A stretch of 64,000 nucleotides of DNA from Buxus sempervirens (taxonomy: Eukaryota; Streptophyta; Magnoliopsida; Buxales; Buxaceae). Each line of letters starts with the position of its first letter. Within the stretch, counting starts at the first letter, position 1. Shown piece after piece: positions 1 to 11,141 of this stretch. The notes under the pieces were generated by a model, which saw only the letters and a program-made list of their open reading frames with translations, did no database searches and was not told where the DNA came from. Made by a program: the position numbers and the translations under genes. The DNA is taken from the NCBI GenBank assembly GCA_947561395.2, contig OX387191.1, positions 38,581,439 through 38,645,438 on the forward strand, given 5' to 3'.

Positions 1-328
1 AAGGTCCTAAGATGGACGGTTCTGACCCCTCAGTATTTTGTGGACTACCCTTTTCATTATTTAACCTGGTTCTAATTCCTTTAATTATAGGTGATTAAGT
101 GCATGGACCAAATTTCAAAAAAAAATACAAAAAAAATATAAAAAGGAAAAATTATACTTTGGCCAGTGATGAGAAATCAAATACTTTTCATAAAACCTTT
201 GTTTTTACAAGCATCTGAGCATTCTGAGGCCAATAATATAAAAACTTTATTTTGAATTAAAACCTTTGTATTTCCACTATTGGAGTTCAATTTTGTACAA
301 AAGTATGAAAAATGTGCAGGAAATAAAG

Positions 329-1213
329 CTAGTCTCCTAGCCGCTCCTCAAGCTCCCGAATCCGAGCTGCCTGAGCTGCAATGACTCCTAAAGCCCCCTC
401 TGCAGTGGGATCACTCAGGAAGGAAATGACCTCATCTGAAAGGGCCTGCTGGATCCTCATACTCCTAAGGCTGGCCAAAGTATCCTGGTACTTCTGCCGG
501 ATCATACGGACCTCGAAGCGACGGGCCTGCCTCTGCTCCTCCAGCTTCTCTTCCACGGCAATACGGCGTGAGGTCTGCTCATCAAGCTGCCTCTCCAGAT
601 AAGCACTCTGTATCCTGAGCTCCTGGGCCTCCCGTACCCATATCTGCTGAAGCCGCTTATGAGAAGCCCGCTCAGACTCTAGAATGTCCTCATAGATGGG
701 AGCCAAGACTACAGGAGGATCTTCGGGTACTGGGGCCTGAGTCTGTATCTGTTCCTTGATCCAGAAGAGATAATCCTTCACATGGGTTTCCGAGAAGACA
801 GGACCATGCATAAAGCGGACATAAGACCACTCCTTCATCAACCAGGCATTCAGCTTCATAGAAAGAGGCCCAAGACGATCCTCGTATCCACATGGGATGA
901 TAATCCTCTGGGTTGCTCGGAACTGACGAAGGACCCGCAGAGGAAGATAAAGCACTGCATGCCTCAGGCCAGCCGGAATCAGAAAGTTGCGGTCTCGGAA
1001 GCTAATCACTGTCTCCGCATTGGGCTGATAAGTACCAGGCCATCTCACCTGGTCATCCTGAAGCGAGCCCAAGAAGGTGAACCAGCCCTGTTTGCCCCCT
1101 GAAATATCGGGGCACCCCCTGTTGCTCATCAACAAAGGGACTTTCAGACTCGGGAAGAAGTGTCGATTGATCTCTTCAATTTGGCTCAAATGATCAAGTA
1201 GCCAAAGCTGCAA
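329..1213 (-). CDS. Antisense extra ORF of the Tat-type element (fossil)
   Basis: This is an open frame of 294 codons, antisense to the retroelement that carries it. Residues 1-150 look globular, with a QLWLLDHL start, conserved-looking Trp/Pro positions and an IIPCGYEDRLGP stretch. Residues about 175-294 are charged and heptad-like, suggesting a coiled coil. Extra ORFs in this position are known from the plant Tat lineage, and some carry a domain otherwise seen in DNA transposons. The start of this protein resembles plant-mobile-domain-like proteins to my eye, which I could not test. A CAG/GTAAAA donor and a pyrimidine-rich TTTGCAG acceptor on the minus strand would bound a 131-bp intron at 1208-1338, so the real start may lie further right. 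The function is unknown. Confidence 0.5.
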   Translation of the reverse strand: MQLWLLDHLSQIEEINRHFFPSLKVPLLMSNRGCPDISGGKQGWFTFLGSLQDDQVRWPGTYQPNAETVISFRDRNFLIPAGLRHAVLYLPLRVLRQFRATQRIIIPCGYEDRLGPLSMKLNAWLMKEWSYVRFMHGPVFSETHVKDYLFWIKEQIQTQAPVPEDPPVVLAPIYEDILESERASHKRLQQIWVREAQELRIQSAYLERQLDEQTSRRIAVEEKLEEQRQARRFEVRMIRQKYQDTLASLRSMRIQQALSDEVISFLSDPTAEGALGVIAAQAARIRELEERLGD

Positions 1214-1569
1214 AGGAAGAGAGAGGTGTCAGCACATTGTAAAAAGAAAAAAGCAAAAAAGCAAAAAAGAAAGCAAAAAAGCAAAAAGAAAGCAACAAAA
1301 AAAAAAGCAAAAATAAAAAAAATATATATATTTTTTACCTGCAGGTTATGGGCAACAATGGCACATACATCATTATTAAGAGAGCAAGAAGATGAAGAAG
1401 CAAAAGCAAGTTGCAGAATATTCAAGCACAGGTTTGGGCATCAAATGCACCCAGGTAAATCAAATAAGAAAATCAATCAGGAAAATTCAATAAAATATTT
1501 CCTTCCTTATTGTTGAAAAACATCAAAAGCAATTGAGTTTGCAGAGGTCAATTTTAAATCCACATTCTT

Positions 1570-2328
1570 TCAAAATTTGCTTGTCTCAGATTTCTTTTCA
1601 TAGCCACGAGAGCTCAAAGAAATCTGAGATAAGGAAGAGATGCCACCCCGTCAGACTATACACTGCAGGGGTTTCATTGGCTATCTTCAAATCCATGTTT
1701 TTTATCACTCATTTGTTTGACCAAAGCAAGTTCAATTAATGAGATGTCTTTCAAACGTGCAATTTTGAGTTGTGTCTATTCTGTGCTGTTCATTGTGTTA
1801 CAACTCCAGCGAAGAGGGGAAGTTGTAGACACCCCAAAAATTGCACGATTTTTGATAAATCTTGAAGGAAAGGAATATATTATTGGAATTCTTTGCATTG
1901 GGTTTAAAAAGGAGCAAAAAGAAATGTGCTATAAATTCTTCTATTTTCTCTCAAAATCCTATTTTTGTCTTGAAATCCACCTCACAGCCACGAGAGCTCT
2001 GTGGAATTTAGGACAACCTTGGGAAATGTGCCTGGTCAAAAGGATGATATCCACTCAATTTTCAACTTGGTTTGATAAAAAATCAGTTTTTCAAAAATCC
2101 TATTTTTGGGCTTAAAATCCACTTCACAGCCACAAAGGGCTCAGTGGAATTTAAGAACTCTTGGAGAGATGCCCCCTTAAAGTGAGGGCCTTTTGGCAAA
2201 TCTCCACTCAAAAATGGTTTTCTACAGAAATTGAATTAAACCGAGCAAATCATGCTCAAGGGAATGCAATTTGGGCTTGTCTACTCTTTGCAGCTCACTG
2301 CTTCGCAGCTCCCGCAAAGAGGGGCAGT
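1570..2328 (+). repeat. Duplicated 3' segments, each ending in a polypurine tract and LTR start
   Basis: Two polypurine tracts, 1811-1822 and 2316-2328 (AAGAGGGG core), are each followed at once by TGTAGACACCCC. Between and before them, a segment with the word CACAGCCACRARRGCTC recurs three times (near 1600, 1981 and 2124). The first LTR start is cut short after roughly 80 bp. The second leads into the full LTR. This looks like a tandem duplication across the internal/LTR junction. Confidence 0.6.
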
Positions 2329-2418
2329 TGTAGACACCCCAAATTGCACAAACAATCATCAAAAATCATTATCTCCTGGAAAGCCAGCACAGAATTTGAA
2401 GAAAATATACTTTTACCT

Positions 2419-2562
2419 GTATCCGGATACTCAATCCGGATACAAGTACTCTTTCTCGTATCCGGATACTCATACCGGATACGTGTGAGCCTTAGCGTAT
2501 CCGGTACCATGTACCGGATACCTTAAGGCCCTTTGTTATCCGGTCTGATGTACCGGATACCT
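2419..2562 (+). repeat. Palindrome array, word GTATCCGGATAC
   Basis: Four successive pairs of GTATCCG and CGGATAC-like words form imperfect inverted repeats of about 20-30 bp within 145 bp. They lie 90-230 bp from the LTR start and end about 150 bp upstream of the TATA box. The other A copies carry the same array with a slightly changed word (44570-44715 and 7268-7338). Confidence 0.8.
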
Positions 2563-2715
2563 TAAGTTTGCTCAAAATTAGGGTTTTCCGAGAGCTTTTC
2601 ACTTTTACCATCATGTCCCTCATTAAATGAGGGGAAATCGCGGAAATAACCTTAGGGTTTAGGTTGGAGTGGTTCTAGACATTAAGTTGTGTCTACCAAT
2701 GACCTTAGCCCTTGC

Positions 2716-2725
2716 CTATAAATAG
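2716..2725 (+). promoter_or_regulatory. TATA box of the family A LTR
   Basis: CTATAAATAG is followed by GAGCC and, about 100 bp on, by a CAG/GTAAGCC splice-donor-like site. The same box at the same place occurs on the minus strand in both other A copies (near 44400 and 7065), which supports a real LTR promoter. Confidence 0.65.
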
Positions 2726-4603
2726 GAGCCTCCTCCTTGAGCAAATGGCACACAACTCTTGTTTTGAATTCTCGCAAAGAAGAACTCCAAGAGAAGAAGA
2801 AAACCGCTGTGGAATCGCCTCCAGCACTCAGGTAAGCCTCAACTTTTCTTTTTATTTTCTGTCTTTACATTCCTAGATCTAGATCTCTTCTTCTACCTTT
2901 CTGTAGTGTAAAGCCTTGTTTGTATGTGTGGAAATCCTTCCCTGGCTCAAAGTATCTCAAGACTCCCCTAGCCGTAAAACGTGAAGGCGGATCTAGGAGA
3001 AACGAGACTGGGGATTGACCCTAGTGCTAGAACCTATGTAGCATAAGGCCTTTTTGATTGATTGTAAACCGTTCCATATTCAAAGTACCCTTGATTATCT
3101 TAAAGAGAACAGAGGGAAACGATAATGGAACGGAACCCTAGGCTATGCTAGAACCTATTTTATTGAATCTATATGCATGTGTATGGATCTTGCTAGGTTT
3201 TTTTCACTTTTGCACACATATCACTATTTTGGCGGGATAGGCTCATATTTGGGGTTTATTGCATTTATTGTGATAAATCTCAAATAAATGGCCTCAATCA
3301 ATTCTGGAATGCCTTTCGGATGATTTTGAAGTATTTGTGTTCATCTTACACGAATTTCATTTTTTGTCAATTTTCGGATTTGGTTTTTACTCAAAAATGG
3401 CTTAGCTTGACAGCACCTGTACCCTTACTTCAGACGTCCGTAACTTCATCATCCGGATGAATTTTGAGGCGATTCCAGAACCATGGGAAAGGTGAGGCTG
3501 TCTAGTTTATGTCCACCAAATTTCATGAATTTCTATCTAGCCGATTTTTGACACTTCTCTGCCGAAGTTAAGTGGACAGTTCAGGTCCAAGTACAGAACT
3601 TGTCACTTCGACGGACCGCCATGTGTTCGTTTTAAGTCCGATTCGAGTGGTTTTTATTTCTGAGTACTCCTTTTTGAGTCTATTTTCAAATCCAGTTGGT
3701 TTCATAATTTTTGAATTCCATTTGAATTGTTGGTAGCCGATTTACTCAGAACTGCTCATTTGCATTTTTCTGGGTAAATCTGTGATCTTCGGGGCCTGTT
3801 CGGGAGACCGCCCAAGGCACATCCGAAGGGATTTTTGTATGAGGCTAGTTTCTATGGAAAGATGGCCATACAAAATTCAATCACACCAAATTTCGTGGAC
3901 TTTGGTGTAGTGGATTTTTCTAGACAATTTTCCAAAGTTGCCCACTTACTACTTTTAAAAATCCCCAACAGCAACTTCAAAGGAGCATAACTCCTAGATT
4001 TTTCATCGGAATGAAGTGAAATTTTGCATGAGACTCTTATTTACCCTAATCTTTCAAATGGATTTGGTTTGGTTCAACTCAGAATTGGATTTGAATGATT
4101 TCAAGGCAAATGGCATACTTTTTACCGAATTTTCCGGATTTGATTTAACTTGGTTTTATGCAACCTCTACTTGGATTTCCATCTTTTGAGATATTCCAGA
4201 AATGATATTGACATGAGAGAGGATCTAGAATCCATTTGGATCCTCATGTGAAAATATCATACATTGTTCCTTTTTCAAGGCTTTTTCATGATTTTTAGCA
4301 AGCTTCTTATTTTCTTTTTAGCATGAACATACACTTGGCAACCACTTCGTGTGGATGAATGGGGGTGCCTAACACCTTCCCCCGTTCATAATCTAATCCC
4401 CTTACCCATCTCTGGATTTGATTTTCAAGTAGGATTATTTTTATCCTAGAATGTTTCTTTTGGCTATTTTTGTCTACTTTTGAACTCTTTGGTGTCCATT
4501 CTCACCCCAAAATCATGAATGGTGGCGACTCTCCCGTTTTTGCGTTGAGCCCGTGTGTTGACGGAGGGACGATCACTCCGGTGATTTTTTCCCATGTCTC
4601 ACA

Positions 4604-4982
4604 GTCTCTAAGATTGATTATTACAAGGAATTATAGTAGGGATCTCATTACATTCTTGGGTTCATCACATTGTAGTGGTTTGGGTGATATTATTGTTATT
4701 CTTAAGAAGTTGATATTGTTGATTTCCCAATTTGTTCAGAACTCAGGTTTTGGACAAGAACTTGGGTACATTGTAATCTCTATTTTATTATAGTGGATTT
4801 ATCAGATTTATCCCGTGGTTTTTTTCCCTCTACACCGGAGGGTTTTTTCACATAAATTTGGTGTGTTCTCTCTTGTTCTTTCGGTGTTTGATATATTGCC
4901 TGTGTATTTGGATTATCTACTGTTTCACTTGTATCTATTTATTTTGGTTAAGTCAATTCCACAGATTATTTGGGGCCCAACA
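4604..4982 (+). mobile_element. Copia LTR fragment (Tork-like)
   Basis: It contains CCCGTGGTTTTT, then a CGGAGGGTTTTTTCACATAAA stretch, and ends CCCAACA. The same blocks in the same order occur in the Copia LTR at 62677-62817. Its left part is cut by the family A element. No primer binding site follows the end. It is an old fossil. Confidence 0.6.
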
Positions 4983-5090
4983 TCGAGCACACTGCCTTCA
5001 CAAGAAATGAACAAAATAGTCGAAGCGCTAGGTGGGTCTAGAATTTATTTAACGGAGGCCTATCCTGTTAAAAATATGTGAATCCCACTC
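4983..5090. other. Short unassigned spacer
   Basis: About 108 bp lie between the Copia LTR end and the hAT terminal region. I recognise nothing in it. Confidence 0.5.
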
Positions 5091-5587
5091 TAGGCATGGG
5101 AATCGGGCTAGCCCGGGCACAGCTTAGCCATGCCAGCTGGGTAGGGCCCGGTATGGCCTGTCTGGAAGTTGGGTCATGCCATGTCATGCCTAGCCTGTGG
5201 CACAACTAACCCTGGCCATGTCATGCTGGGCAAGGTCATTTCGTAGGCCAATTAATATTAAAAAAAGGAAAAATAATACAAAAAAATCTGAAAAAATATA
5301 CTCATTATTCATAAAAAAAAAATTTGCACATTTGGGATACAATTTTCTCCAAAAAAAATTTAAAAAAAGAAATTCTATTACAAAAAATGCTTACTTTGTA
5401 TTTCTACAAGTACAACTTTTCAAATGCAACAATATTTATAAAATTTTATTACATCACTATAGTATGAGCACATCCCAATTAGGTTGGCACCCACTCATCT
5501 ATTTGTCATTTGTAGTTTTTTTAAAGAAAATGAAAGTTTCTAAACTTAAACTCTACATTGATTACAAAAAATAAAATAAACGTTGAA

Positions 5588-6021
5588 CTAATCATCAAGA
5601 TTAAGTTCATCAAAGTCTCCAGCAAGTTGATCATCAATAAACTCTTGATCTCTCAGTTCCGCCCCTAGCCAATCCGTCAGGCACATGCTTCCACCATCTC
5701 TGGCATTAATCTGCTCCTATACTCGTCCACCGTTCGTCTACTTGCACTAAAAGATAATTCCGATGCAATTGTGAACACCAGAACCGTTAGTAGATCTCTT
5801 GCTATGGTGGAAAGCACAAGAAAATGACTTTGTTCTTACTTCCACCATGCCAAGACATTAAAAGAATCCATATCTTCTTTAGTTGATAGTTGTATCCAGG
5901 GGCCTTCTAAATATATCCTTAATTTAGATGATCCACTACCAGATGCTACTTGTTTCCCAATTTTTTTTTTTAAACTTATGACATTCCAGGCAAAAGATTC
6001 TGGTATTGATGTTTGTGCCTA
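5588..6021 (-). pseudogene. hAT transposase, C-terminal dimerisation region
   Basis: Read leftward, the code gives YLEGPWIQLSTKEDMDSFNVLAWWK, then ARDLLTVLVFTIASE, then EYRSRLMPEMVEA, DWLGAELRDQEF and a DDQLAGDFDELN tail ending in a TAG at 5588. The order matches the hATC dimerisation domain, where the family pattern is W-W-K, then A-R-D-L-L, then a F-S motif, then the EYRSSL.P..V block. A 1-2 base insertion just after EMVEA shifts the frame. The run of T at about 5960 may be another damage point. It joins the middle part across the solo LTR at 6022-7486. Function is lost. Confidence 0.8.
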
Positions 6022-7486
6022 TGTGAGACATGGAAAATCACTTACGTGACTTCCTAATCATCACATGGGATTGAAAAAAATAAGGAGTCGTCACCATTCA
6101 ATTTTAGGTGCGAATGGACACCAAAATGATCTTAAAAGTAAAAATAGAATCAAAAGTAACTCTACTTCAAGGTTAAATCCAAAGATGGGTAAGGAGATTA
6201 GGTTATGAATAGGGGAAGGTGTTAGGCACCTCTATTCATCCATACAAGGTGGTTGCCAAATACTGCTCATGCTTAAAAAAAGGCTTGCATGTAAAACTCA
6301 ATCAAAAGTATAAAAAAAGAACAAAAAGGATGTATGGTTATTTCATATGAATGGCCCAATTAATTCTGGACCCTCCATATGAATACACGATTTCTAGGGT
6401 TTCATGATTGAATAAAAAAATCAAAATAAACTCAAAGAAAGTAAACCTAAAGCTAAACCTGAAAAACCAACCTTAGGTTAAATCATTGAAGTCTTGAAAA
6501 TCCACATGATACAAGTTGAAATCACTCAAAAATACATTGAAGAATAAACTTAAAACCATTTAGGGTACAGATCTGGCTTAGATCTCTCATTGATTGGGAA
6601 AAGAAGCCAAATCTACCCATGTTGATAAAAAACATCAAAACAAGAGAGTTTAGACCATATGATCATCTCTCAAAAATTGAAGCTATTTTGAAAACATTTC
6701 ATGAAACCCTAGAGATTATTATAAGCCTTTTGATTTCAGATCTATCATATTGATCATGGTAGATCCAAAATCTTAGCCTATAATGACGAAAAGAAAGAGA
6801 TTAGTGAAGTGGATGTAGCTATATGATAAATCAAAATTTTAGGAGGAAACTAGGAGATCTAATGCTATGAACAACATAGATCTACATGAATCCTCTAAAT
6901 TTGAAAGAAGATCATAAAAATACACTCACACCCAGAATATCAAAAGGCATATAAAAGATCATCATACCTTGGTTGCTTGAGAGAGTAGAGAGGCAGGGGT
7001 TCCCTTCTTCTCCAGGAGCTCTTCTAGTTTCAATTTCCAGCCATTTGCTTTAAGAGAGGCCCTCTATTTATAGGCAAGAACAAGGGCAATAAAGTCCCAA
7101 GGGTAGACACAAAAGTGTATCTAGAACCTTCCAACTCAAACCTAAGGCATGGATTGGAGGAATTTGGCCGATTTCGAAGGCTAATTAGGGGAATTCCCAC
7201 CTCTTAGATAGAGCTATAGAGGTAAATTAATGAAAACTCTCGGGGGTTTCCCATTTGAAACAAAACATTAGTATCCGAGAACTCAGGTCGGATACAAACA
7301 ACAATCTTTGTATCCGAAACAATATTTTGGATACAGAGAAAAATATTTGTATTTTAAATCTATTTTCAGCTGCAAAAAGAAAAGCTTTTATCCAAATTTA
7401 AATTTCGGCTACAAGAGAAATAAATATTTTGTATAATTTCGGCCAATTATTCATCATTTCACACAATGTAATTTGGGTTCTCTACA
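6022..7486 (-). mobile_element. Family A solo LTR inside the hAT
   Basis: Left border TGTGAGACATGG and right border TCTCTACA are the inverted family A termini. The flanks GCCTA (6017-6021) and GCCTG (7487-7491) fit a 5-bp target duplication with one change. hAT code resumes on both sides, so it is a simple insertion reduced to one LTR. It keeps a TATA box (CTATTTATAG complement near 7065) and a reduced palindrome array (7268-7338). It is 1465 bp long, shorter than the other A LTRs, so it has internal losses. Confidence 0.8.
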
Positions 7487-8365
7487 GCCTGGTTACTTTT
7501 TCTATATCTTGACATTTTAGTATCATATTCATTAAAAAGTGTTTGTAAGAGATAGTTTATTCTACTAATATCTATTTCACGGGAAGAGTTCTTTTTCCAT
7601 TTATTCCTTCTATTAAACATTCTATTCCTACTAGTTTAGTCCTAGGGTCCGTTACACTAGCTAAGCAATATAAATGGGGCATTTCTTCCCAATATTTTAA
7701 AATTTTAGCTTCCATTGCTAGGCAAATATTACTAGCAACAGGTTTATCCATATTTCGTTCAAAACAACAAGATATTTTGCATAATATATTTAAAATATTT
7801 GGGGATGTTGGGCAATAAACTCTGAATAAAAATTTTGTTGTATCATAAAAAAACTTTTAAAAAATCTCTTAAAATTTTAGTTTATTATCAAGTCAAGATC
7901 TTCAAGTTGGCGATCTGGCATTTTGTATTTATAAAAAAAGTATAAGTACTTCTCTAAATTCTATTACATTCTAACATTAAAAATGTAGAATTCCATCTAT
8001 GTTCAACATCTAGGGGAATTTTTTAATGTGTTAGTCCAAAACTTTTACAAAAAAGCTTTAAATTCTTTGAGTTGTTCTAGAAAGTCTTAAAAATCTTACT
8101 GCTTCTCTAATATTATGTATATTATGGTTTACAATTTTTAATCTATCTTGTACAATTAAATTTAGGATGTGACGAGCACATCGAAAATGAAATAAATATC
8201 CATCTAGACTTAAATGTAATTGGGATTTTAATATGTCAACGGCAACGTTATTAGCACTTGCATTATCAAGTGCTAATGATGTTATTTTTTTTTCTAATTT
8301 ATATTCTCTAATATAATTTCCTATAGAATTTGCTATAGTTGCTCCAGAATGTCAACAATCTATTG
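7487..8365 (-). pseudogene. hAT transposase, central (catalytic-core) region
   Basis: Read leftward from 8365: HSGATIANSIGNYIREY, then ALDNASANNVAV, then DGYLFHFRCARHILNLIVQD, then IREAVRFLR; further left KISCCFERNMDKPV, then EAKILKYWEEMPHLYCLASV and DPRTKLVGIE. These are the conserved hAT core blocks in family order, including the L-D-N-A-S-A-N motif that holds a catalytic Asp and the H-I-L-N-L block. Stops and frame changes occur, for example between about 8040 and 8110 and near 7860. It continues to the right, beyond the LINE, at 18577. Confidence 0.8.
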
Positions 8366-8369
8366 CCAT

Positions 8370-9544
8370 AATTTATATTCTGCTGTATTCCAGATTCCTT
8401 GTGACAGTGCACCAGGTCTAGATGGCTTTTCTGCCTGCTTTTTTCTATCATGTTGGGAATAGTTAAGGAGGATTTCCTGGAAGCTGTTATTGATTTGTTC
8501 TCCGAGGGTTTAATTCCCCGTTCTGTTTCATCCTCCTTCATTGTCATGATTCCAAAGGTGGACAATCCCATTGAGTTTTCTCACTTTCGTCCAATTAGTC
8601 ATTGCAATGTGATTCACAAAGTGTTATCCAAGATTTTGGTGAATCGGATTTCTCCCTTTATGCCTCTTCTTATATCTTAAAGAGCAAAGAGCTTTTGTAA
8701 AAGGTCAGTTTATTAGTGATAACATTGCACTAGCTCAAGAGCTCATCAAGGACTTAGACAGGAAAATTCGAGGTTCTAATCTCGTTATTAAACTTGATAT
8801 GTTCAAAGCCTTTTATAGGCTCGAATGGGTTTTCTTGGAACAGGTGCTTCTCAAGTTCGGTTTCTCACCTTCTTTTGTGAAGCTTATCTCTAACGGTATT
8901 TTTGTTGTTGGTTTTCTATTCTTCTTAATGGCATATATGGTGGTTATTTTAAATCTACTCGCTGTTTGCGACAAGGAGATCCGTTGTCTCCTTTTAATTC
9001 ATTCTATCAAAAGAGGCTCTAAATCGTGGACTTCCTCGAATACGTTCTTTGGGAATGGTCAAACAGTTCTCAAGCCCTCGTAATTGCCATCCATTCTCCT
9101 TCTCATCTTTTGTTTGTAGATGACTGCTTGCTATTCACTAATGGTTCTCGTTCCTTGCTTCTAGCTCTTATGAATTTCTTATACTCTTATGAGGAGAGTT
9201 CTGGCCAAGTAATTAATCTTTCCAAGAGCCGTTTCTTTGTTGGTTCTAAGGTTTCTCTATCTTGTACATCCATTATCTCTCACATTAGTGGAATCTCTCA
9301 AGGTTCTCTTCCTTCTAAGTATCTTGGAGTGCCTTTGTTTAAAGGCCATGCTCGGGTTTCTTATTTTGATGATATGGTTCAGAAGATCAAGAATAAAATT
9401 GATACATGGATGTGCAAATTTCTCTCTCAGGCTGGGCACCTCATTTTATTTAAGAATGTTCTCAGCTGAGTGCCTATTCACCTTTTATCTGTGGCTTTGA
9501 TTTCCAAGACTATTATTGCTCATATTGAAAGACTCTTTGTTAGT
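8370..9544 (+). pseudogene. L1-like LINE ORF2, reverse transcriptase part (segment 1 of 3)
   Basis: The code runs SAVFQIPCDSAPGLDGF, then SSSFIVMIPKVDNP, FRPISHCNVIHKVLSK, ILVNRI, then NLVIKLDMFKAF, a decayed GDPLSP block, then LLFVDDCLLFTNG, GQVINLSKSRFFVG and PSKYLGVPLFKGHARV. These are the ordered RT blocks of plant L1-type LINEs. The usual FADD is FVDD here. There are several stops and frameshifts (for example near 8680, 8940-9030 and 9468). The 5' half (ORF1, endonuclease) is absent: the fragment begins within RT against hAT sequence, so it is 5'-truncated, as is common for LINEs. A solo LTR at 9545 interrupts it, and it continues at 14921. Confidence 0.85.
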
Positions 9545-11141
9545 TGTCAGCACCCCATTTTTGCACCTCTCAGAAAAGCTAGAAAGTGAAACCCTAAAAG
9601 ATAGGTCTGAACCCTAAGAAGAAAAGTGATTTTCTGTCCAAGCTCTAATTCATGGTCATACCCTATTTCATTGGAGGGAATGCCGATACGGTTCCAATGC
9701 AACTGAGTTTGCACAAATCAGAGTCTGTACGGAGAAGATATGGTCAAAATACTTCGAAGGGTAAAATGGTAATTACATGCAGAAAACGGGCCGCGTGGCA
9801 AGTGTGTGAGTCACATTTGCCAAGTGGTAAAATAAGGCATAAAAGACAAATAGGGAAAAAGACAAGGCAAAATAAAATGTTTGGAGGGTAAAATAATAAT
9901 TTAAAGTAAAGTCAACACGAGTTAAGGGTTCGTTTGGCACAAGTGCCAAGGCAAAACAACTTGCCAGGAGAGAGAAAACATGGAAATTTGAAAAGACCAG
10001 GACTTGGCCGATCTTAAAATTCGGTTATAAATGAAATCAATATGACCAAAATGTTATGTCGGTCATAGAAATGTATTATCGGTTCATTTTGACTTTGGTC
10101 AACCCAAGACCACCGGCCCATTCAATTCTTCTTGGAAATGAGTGAAAGTCATTGGATAATTTTCTGTGCACAATTAACACGTGATCAACCGAATTTCGAA
10201 TTTGGTCATAAAAGAACAGTGAATGACCGAAATTTTATTTCGGTCACAAGTGAAATTGTGTGTAACCGAACTGAACACACCTCACTGTTTTCAGCATGAT
10301 CATGATCTCTCATTTCGCTCATTTTTACTTGTTTGGATATGTTGATTGGGTATGGGCATGAGTGTGGCCGAATGGAATAAGACGCATGCCTTTCGGACTA
10401 CCTTTTTCTTTTCCCCCTGGGAGAGAAAGGACTGTCAAAACACCAGAACAGAGGTGGCTAAGCCTCTGTTCCAGCACATGAGTCCATCTTATGGATGAGA
10501 GAGCAAGGCCCCTACCCATGCTCTCCATTTGCTTGGCTAAAGAATCACTTTAGATGCATGAATTAGGCTTAACCATCAACAAATAAACCATTGCGGGCCC
10601 ACCAGATGGCCCATAGAAAACCTAGATAGCCCAAGGGATCAAAATTCCTAAACCTCAACCCAAAATCCCATTTTTTGGTATTTCTGTACTTAACTGAAAT
10701 CTCAGTTTAGTTAAACTGTAAAATGTCAATGACCGAAATTTAATTTCAATCATTTATAAAAATCCGGTTGACCAACCTATGTGTTCGGTTCAACCCCAAA
10801 AAAATCAAAAACAGTGTTTCTGGTTCAAGATGGCTTTAAAAGTAATTCGAATAACATAGCTAGAATCCAGAAGAATTTGTGGGCCTTTCTCAAACTCAAA
10901 TTGGACCATGGGCTTTCGTAAGCCCAAATATGATTCTAGCGGACCTTCCAACATGGTTCCCTTATCCAACTCATCTCATTTGATATAATTAAGCAAGAAT
11001 TAATCAAGTTAAGGATTAAACCTTCTGAGGTCCATTAAAAGCCCAAAATAAAGCATGCTTATATTAGATGGTTTGGCCGCATCCCAAGGTAAGGGCCTAT
11101 CGGGCCCTTACATCTTCCTCTTTCTTAAAAGAGAGGATTAC

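Larger units (their letters stand above)
1..2328 (+). mobile_element. 3' internal part of a Tat/Ogre-like Ty3/Gypsy element (family A)
   Basis: This is the region just upstream of a plus-strand 3' LTR that begins at 2329. It holds an antisense ORF, then AT-rich non-coding DNA with imperfect repeats, then polypurine tracts abutting LTR starts. No gag or pol is visible, so the rest of the element would lie left of the window. The Tat lineage is inferred from the LTR termini and from the antisense ORF between pol and the 3' LTR, an arrangement known in that lineage. It is a fossil. The first 75 bases could be read as a short peptide tail but were not identified. Confidence 0.6.
2329..4603 (+). 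mobile_element. Family A 3' LTR (Tat/Ogre-like), 2275 bp
   Basis: It starts TGTAGACACCCC directly after a polypurine tract and ends CCCATGTCTCACA. The same termini, inverted, bound two other copies in this window (6022-7486 and 42159-45291), which fixes both ends. It holds a palindrome array (2419-2562), a TATA box (2716-2725), a candidate splice donor CAG/GTAAGCC near 2830 and, about 80 bp before its end, the word TGGCGACTC, which family B LTRs share. It looks inserted in an older Copia LTR that resumes at 4604. Confidence 0.75.
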
